This document shows, in pieces, positions 63,507 through 64,000 of a stretch of DNA of 64,000 nt. Under the pieces are notes generated by a model, which saw nothing but the letters and a program-made list of their open reading frames with translations, was not told where the DNA came from and ran no database searches. A program made the position numbers and the translations under genes. This DNA comes from Nocardia otitidiscaviarum NBRC 14405. Its GTDB lineage: Bacteria > Actinomycetota > Actinomycetes > Mycobacteriales > Mycobacteriaceae. Every line of letters begins with the position of its first letter. Position 1 is the first letter of the stretch. Location: positions 1-64,000 of the forward strand of contig NZ_BAGD01000026.1 in NCBI RefSeq assembly GCF_000308635.1, in the 5' to 3' direction.

Positions 63507-64000
63507 CCCGCGTGGTGCTGTCCATCGGCTCGAATCTGGGTGACCGGCTGACGCACCTGCGCGCCGTGGTGGACGCCCTGCGCCCCCGGCTGCTCGCGGT
63601 GTCGCCGGTCTACTCGACCCCGCCCTGGGGCGGTGTGCCGCAGCAGGACTACCTGAATGCCGTGCTGCTGGCCGAGGATCCGGCGCTGGAACCCGGCGAC
63701 TGGCTGCGCCTGGGACAGGAGCTGGAACAGGCCGCCGAGCGGGTGCGGGAAGTCCGCTGGGGGCCACGCACTCTCGACGTGGACATCGTCTGGGCCGCAC
63801 GGCGGCGCGACGGGGCCTCGGCGGTCGTGCGCAGCGCCGATCCGAGCCTGACCCTCCCGCATCCGCGGGCGCATGAGCGCGCCTTCGTACTGGTGCCGTG
63901 GCTGGATGTGGAGCCGGACGCCGTGCTCGAGGCCGCGGGGCAGGCGCGTCCGGTGCGAGAGTGGTTGGCGGAGTTGGATTCCGCCGACGTGGACGGGGTC
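63503..64000 (+). CDS. folK: Hydroxymethyldihydropterin pyrophosphokinase (runs off the window)
   Basis: The first 166 codons are present, starting at GTG 63503. LSIGSNLGDRLTHL opens the enzyme; the HPPK signature region is RWGPRTLDVDIVW, and LPHPRAHERAFVLVPW follows. Nearly complete; the stop lies beyond the right edge. Confidence 0.95.
   Translation, partial: MTRVVLSIGSNLGDRLTHLRAVVDALRPRLLAVSPVYSTPPWGGVPQQDYLNAVLLAEDPALEPGDWLRLGQELEQAAERVREVRWGPRTLDVDIVWAARRRDGASAVVRSADPSLTLPHPRAHERAFVLVPWLDVEPDAVLEAAGQARPVREWLAELDSADVDGV

Overview
The window is high-GC actinobacterial DNA, most likely from Nocardia or a close relative in the Mycobacteriales. Gene content and order follow three blocks of the Mycobacterium tuberculosis chromosome. 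Block 1 is acs-dpp-Fic-like-HAD-ssd-tad-helicase-cspA-topA-holB (Rv3667 to Rv3644c region). A short stretch carries relatives of Rv3778c and Rv3774. Block 2 is ppa-dacB-metalloprotease-tilS-hpt, then ftsH-folE-folP-folB-folK (Rv3628 to Rv3606c region). Gene names by synteny are from memory, not from a search.

Layout. 1-6243: start of acetyl-CoA synthetase (acs) and a divergent dipeptide ABC transporter operon (dppA, dppB, dppC, dppDF). 6298-8623: a degenerate Fic-like protein, a HAD phosphatase, and two structured RNA candidates flanking the HAD gene, an Ms1-like RNA and a clear 6C RNA. 8623-13699: an ssd-tad operon for a Flp-type pilus. 14114-22326: SftH/MrfA-type helicase, cspA, topA, a DinB-fold protein, DNA polymerase III delta-prime and tRNA-Thr(CGT). 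22480-27476: a coupled accessory set of ECF41-like sigma factor, 4-TM protein, Tat-exported multicopper oxidase and a truncated alpha-L-rhamnosidase. 27577-31735: oxidoreductases with a divergent TetR regulator, then small hypothetical genes. 31791-36592: a SAM-IV riboswitch driving a class V aminotransferase, heme oxygenase with an IdeR-like box, flavin reductase, YbaK, dienoyl-CoA isomerase-like EchA21, and a secreted tyrosine-rich peptide. 36685-41607: ppa, dacB, zinc protease, tilS, hpt.

41986-58605 is accessory relative to the mycobacterial order. It holds a LysR regulator, an amidase with a long repetitive N-terminal extension, and a translationally coupled pair of membrane Ser/Thr protein kinase-like genes (one probably active with a DFN motif, the next a probable pseudokinase). 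These are followed by an overlapping cyclase-family hydrolase and a nucleoside-kinase-like gene. Then come a PfkB kinase, an SDR-ALDH pair facing a PucR-type regulator across a perfect 23-bp palindrome, and small conserved genes. 58927 to the right edge holds ftsH and the folate operon, with a long hairpin between folE and folP.

The best candidates for something undescribed are the kinase/pseudokinase/cyclase unit (45119-50633) and the sigma factor/4-TM/multicopper oxidase unit (22547-25427). No insertion sequence, prophage or CRISPR array was seen.
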